Of a DNA stretch of 6,699 nucleotides, positions 5,647 to 6,699 are shown one piece after another. Below the pieces are notes generated by a model. That model did not search any database. It worked only from the letters and a program-made list of their open reading frames with translations, and had not been told where the DNA came from. Position 1 is the stretch's first letter, and each line of letters starts with the position of its first letter. A program made the position numbers and the translations under genes. Source of the DNA: CAYWFU01 sp964457585 (GTDB lineage: Bacteria; JACRDZ01); contig CAYWFU010000112.1 of NCBI GenBank assembly GCA_964457585.1, positions 1 to 6,699 of the forward strand, given 5' to 3'.

Positions 5647-5668
5647 TTTTTTATTGGTTAAAAAGGGG
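5642..5668 (+). promoter_or_regulatory. Hairpin competing with the closing stem of the leader RNA
   Basis: CCCCTTTTT at 5642-5650 pairs with AAAAAGGGG at 5660-5668 around a 9-base loop. No T tract follows, so it is not a standard terminator. Its left arm shares bases 5642-5644 with the GCCC that can close the larger structure, so the two folds exclude each other. It ends 14 bases before the GGAG (5683-5686) of the membrane peptide, a position where it could tune translation. Confidence 0.4.
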
Positions 5669-5690
5669 GATAAAAAATAGATGGAGAAAT

Positions 5691-5810
5691 ATGAAAATGC
5701 CAACAATAGGAGAAATGTTTATACTTTGGCTTATACTTTTTATTGTATCTTTTATTGCAGCACTTATTGAAGACCATTTCTCTGATAATGATAAAAAATG
5801 GAGGCGATAA
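5691..5810 (+). CDS. 39-residue single-pass membrane peptide
   Basis: A hydrophobic helix (about residues 9-26, FILWLILFIVSFIAALI) is followed by a charged tail (EDHFSDNDKKWRR). GGAG at 5683-5686 lies 4 bases before the ATG at 5691 and 10 before a second in-frame ATG at 5697; either could be the start. The stop is followed after 2 bases by the primase-like ATG, and that gene's SD GGAGG (5800-5804) lies within the last codons here, so the two are probably translated together. The shape, a short N-terminus, one helix and a charged end, resembles small membrane proteins including type I toxins of the Fst/Ldr kind. No sequence identity with those is claimed, and a plain small membrane protein is equally possible. 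Confidence 0.55.
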   Translation: MKMPTIGEMFILWLILFIVSFIAALIEDHFSDNDKKWRR

Positions 5811-5812
5811 AA

Positions 5813-6699
5813 ATGACAATAAATACAACAGAGTTGTTAAACAATATTTTCAAATTTTATCAAGATGCCTTCGTAAAAGATATTAAAGCAAAGGAATATC
5901 TTAATAGTCTTGGTTTTTATAGTGATGATGTATTTGCAAGATTTAAGCTTGGCTTTTCAAACGGTTCTCTTCTTAAAGCAATTCCTTCCAAAGGTTCAAT
6001 ACGTAATGATCTTAAAGAATTGGGTTTATTAATCAAAAGTAAAGAATACTTTTATGATTGCCTGATATTTCCAATATTTGACAAAGATGATAATTGTATT
6101 GGACTAATAGGGAAAAGAATTTCGGATCATAAAGAAATTTTTTTACCCAATCCACTGGAAACAGTTTTTAACTGGAAAGCAATAGTTGAGAATAAAATTT
6201 TAATATTTACTGAGACAATGGTTGATTCTTTAACATTATACCAACTTGGTTATTTAGAAACAATTCCATTAATCGGTGAAATTCCGGAAAGTTTATTTAA
6301 TTTGCTAAAAACATACAACAATAAAAAAATTTATCTACTATTAAATTCACAAGAAAAGATAGATTATCTGTCCCAGAGATTAGATGAGCTTGGTGTTGTA
6401 ACTTATAAAATTAATTTAGCTGATAGAGTTAGTATTTATGAATACATTCATAAACATAGTCATATTAAAAAAGATTTTGAAAAATTATTAAAAGAAGCTG
6501 AGCCAGTAGCTAGTAAAATAGGGCAAGAGGGTATAGTCAAAGTTACTGATGATATTATTACTTTTGAGTTTTCTAAGCGTAAATATAACGTGAAAGAACT
6601 GGATATGGAAGATAAAAAACGTTTAAGAGTCAATATACGAGCTGTTTCAAATGATATTATCCATATTGATACTTTAGATTTATACGTAAGCAGAAGTAG
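5813..6699 (+). CDS. DnaG-like Toprim protein of a mobile element, 3' end beyond window
   Basis: The frame is open for 295 codons to the window edge; SD GGAGG lies 8 bases before the ATG. Residues 12-72 (YQDAFVKDIKAKEYLNSLGF, FKLGFSNGSLLKAI, LKELGLL) resemble the region that follows the CHC2 zinc finger in DnaG-type primases. YDCLIFPIFD and IGLIGKRISD match the strand before Toprim. Toprim E134 is present in IFTETMVDSLTLYQLG, but the expected D-x-D is N178-S179-Q180 in KIYLLLNSQEK, and the usual DPND-like motif is replaced by ADRVSIYEYI. The tail (KKRLRVNIRA ... HIDTLDLY) resembles, from memory, an extension in Toprim proteins of integrative elements, where more sequence follows. No zinc finger is encoded upstream. 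Priming by this protein alone is therefore doubtful; it may bind DNA or partner with another subunit. Last gene of the leader-RNA operon. Confidence 0.7.
   Translation, partial: MTINTTELLNNIFKFYQDAFVKDIKAKEYLNSLGFYSDDVFARFKLGFSNGSLLKAIPSKGSIRNDLKELGLLIKSKEYFYDCLIFPIFDKDDNCIGLIGKRISDHKEIFLPNPLETVFNWKAIVENKILIFTETMVDSLTLYQLGYLETIPLIGEIPESLFNLLKTYNNKKIYLLLNSQEKIDYLSQRLDELGVVTYKINLADRVSIYEYIHKHSHIKKDFEKLLKEAEPVASKIGQEGIVKVTDDIITFEFSKRKYNVKELDMEDKKRLRVNIRAVSNDIIHIDTLDLYVSRS

Noticed and set aside
5642..5668. Intrinsic terminator after the leader RNA
   Set aside because: The stem is good, but it is followed by GATAAAAAATAG rather than a T run; on the minus strand there is no T tail either.
1..6699. 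CRISPR array, tRNA genes or insertion sequence ends
   Set aside because: No regularly spaced repeats, no cloverleaf-like sequence and no transposase or paired terminal inverted repeats were found on reading both strands.

Overview
The window is low-GC bacterial DNA: about 27% GC in a hand count inside the nuclease gene. Shine-Dalgarno (SD) motifs of the AAGGAGG/GGAG type and sigma70-like promoters are easy to see. The genes look like accessory or mobile DNA rather than core genome. I cannot place the organism to genus or phylum; a low-GC, possibly uncultured lineage fits, but that is inference.

Region by region. Positions 1-386 are an AT-rich leader with candidate promoters. Positions 387-2562 (+) hold a two-gene operon of exported proteins. 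The first is a HEAT-repeat-like protein. The second is a papain-fold cysteine hydrolase of the circularly permuted NlpC/P60 (YiiX-like) type with a C-terminal Ig-like domain. Positions 2563-3462 are a 900-base stretch without a convincing protein gene. It contains a tandemly duplicated unit (two hairpins plus a strong SD read on the minus strand) and a noncoding island of about 50% GC that contrasts sharply with its surroundings. Positions 3463-4197 (-) encode a tyrosine recombinase with a complete catalytic set but a shortened N-terminal domain. Positions 4310-5332 (+) encode a DUF1016/YhcG-type PDDEXK nuclease, divergent from the recombinase, with overlapping candidate promoters between them. 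Positions 5369-5690 hold a near-consensus promoter followed by a long, highly structured leader RNA. Positions 5691-5810 encode a 39-residue single-pass membrane peptide. From 5813 to beyond the window end runs a DnaG-like Toprim protein that lacks a zinc finger and has a degenerate Toprim metal motif.

How the genes may work together. The recombinase, YhcG nuclease and primase-like gene suggest part of an integrated mobile element (inference). The promoter, structured leader, membrane peptide and primase-like gene appear to form one transcription unit, and this is the least explained part of the window. The 387-2562 operon seems to be a separate exported-protein unit on the other side of the noncoding region.
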